A DNA stretch of 21,069 nt, from NCBI GenBank assembly GCA_033763435.1, contig JANRKN010000024.1:1-21069 (forward strand), in the 5' to 3' direction. The position numbers and the translations under genes are program-made. The notes under the pieces are model-generated. The model saw only the letters and a program-made list of their open reading frames with translations. It ran no database searches and was not told the origin of the DNA. Numbering within the stretch: position 1 is the stretch's first letter; every line of letters begins with the position of its first letter. Source of the DNA: JANRKN01 sp033763435. Lineage in GTDB: Bacteria > Planctomycetota > Phycisphaerae > Phycisphaerales > UBA1924. Positions 21,061 through 21,069 of the stretch are shown here, piece by piece.

Positions 21061-21069
21061 TTCAGACCG

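Overview
The window is GC-rich (about 70% by eye) bacterial chromosome, densely coded on both strands. Several things point to a planctomycete, probably Phycisphaerae-like: an exported protein with a C-terminal sorting tail of the type 'PAPG - hydrophobic helix - RRRR', a TPR-Fe(II)-trafficking (YggX) fusion, a HTH-TPR regulator, patchy Shine-Dalgarno use, and housekeeping genes scattered singly instead of in canonical operons. The lineage is inferred from these traits, not from a marker gene. No rRNA, tRNA, CRISPR array, transposase, integrase or phage gene was seen; nothing suggests recent transfer.

Layout. 1-1853 (minus): a split-barrel/DUF2470-like protein followed by an amidohydrolase cut by the window edge. 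1910-2103 (minus): a 19-residue Lys/Ala-rich peptide gene with its own ribosome site and intrinsic terminator, next to a perfect DnaA box. 2451-3710 (plus): an M16 peptidase homologue that has lost its zinc ligands. 3737-4696 (minus) and 4758-5393 (plus): class 1 dihydroorotate dehydrogenase, divergent from the TPR-YggX fusion. 5473-7318 (minus): HTH-TPR protein followed by the sorting-tail exported protein. 7718-9556 (minus): a membrane-anchored 3D-domain protein followed by a DUF58 protein. 9899-12591 (plus): TauE/SafE permease, HtpX membrane protease and a COG2426-like membrane protein. 12628-15088 (minus): TIM-barrel sugar isomerase-like protein, cytidylate kinase and PlsC-type acyltransferase. 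15257-19194 (plus): GcvH, then a YbbAP/LolCDE-type ABC ATPase and a 10-TM FtsX-like permease. 19216-20967 (minus): a fused two-domain ABC permease of the ferric-iron type.

Functionally it is mostly envelope biology (protein quality control, lipid synthesis, lipoprotein/lipid ABC export, peptidoglycan-associated 3D domain, exosortase substrate) mixed with nucleotide and one-carbon metabolism and iron handling. I found no clear new multi-gene defence or mobile system. The best leads are the Lys-rich micro-gene with its terminator and DnaA box, the HTH-TPR/sorting-tail pair, the TPR-YggX fusion, the inactive-looking solitary M16 protein, a sigma-54-like promoter before htpX, and a 13-codon ORF overlapping the start of the ABC ATPase.
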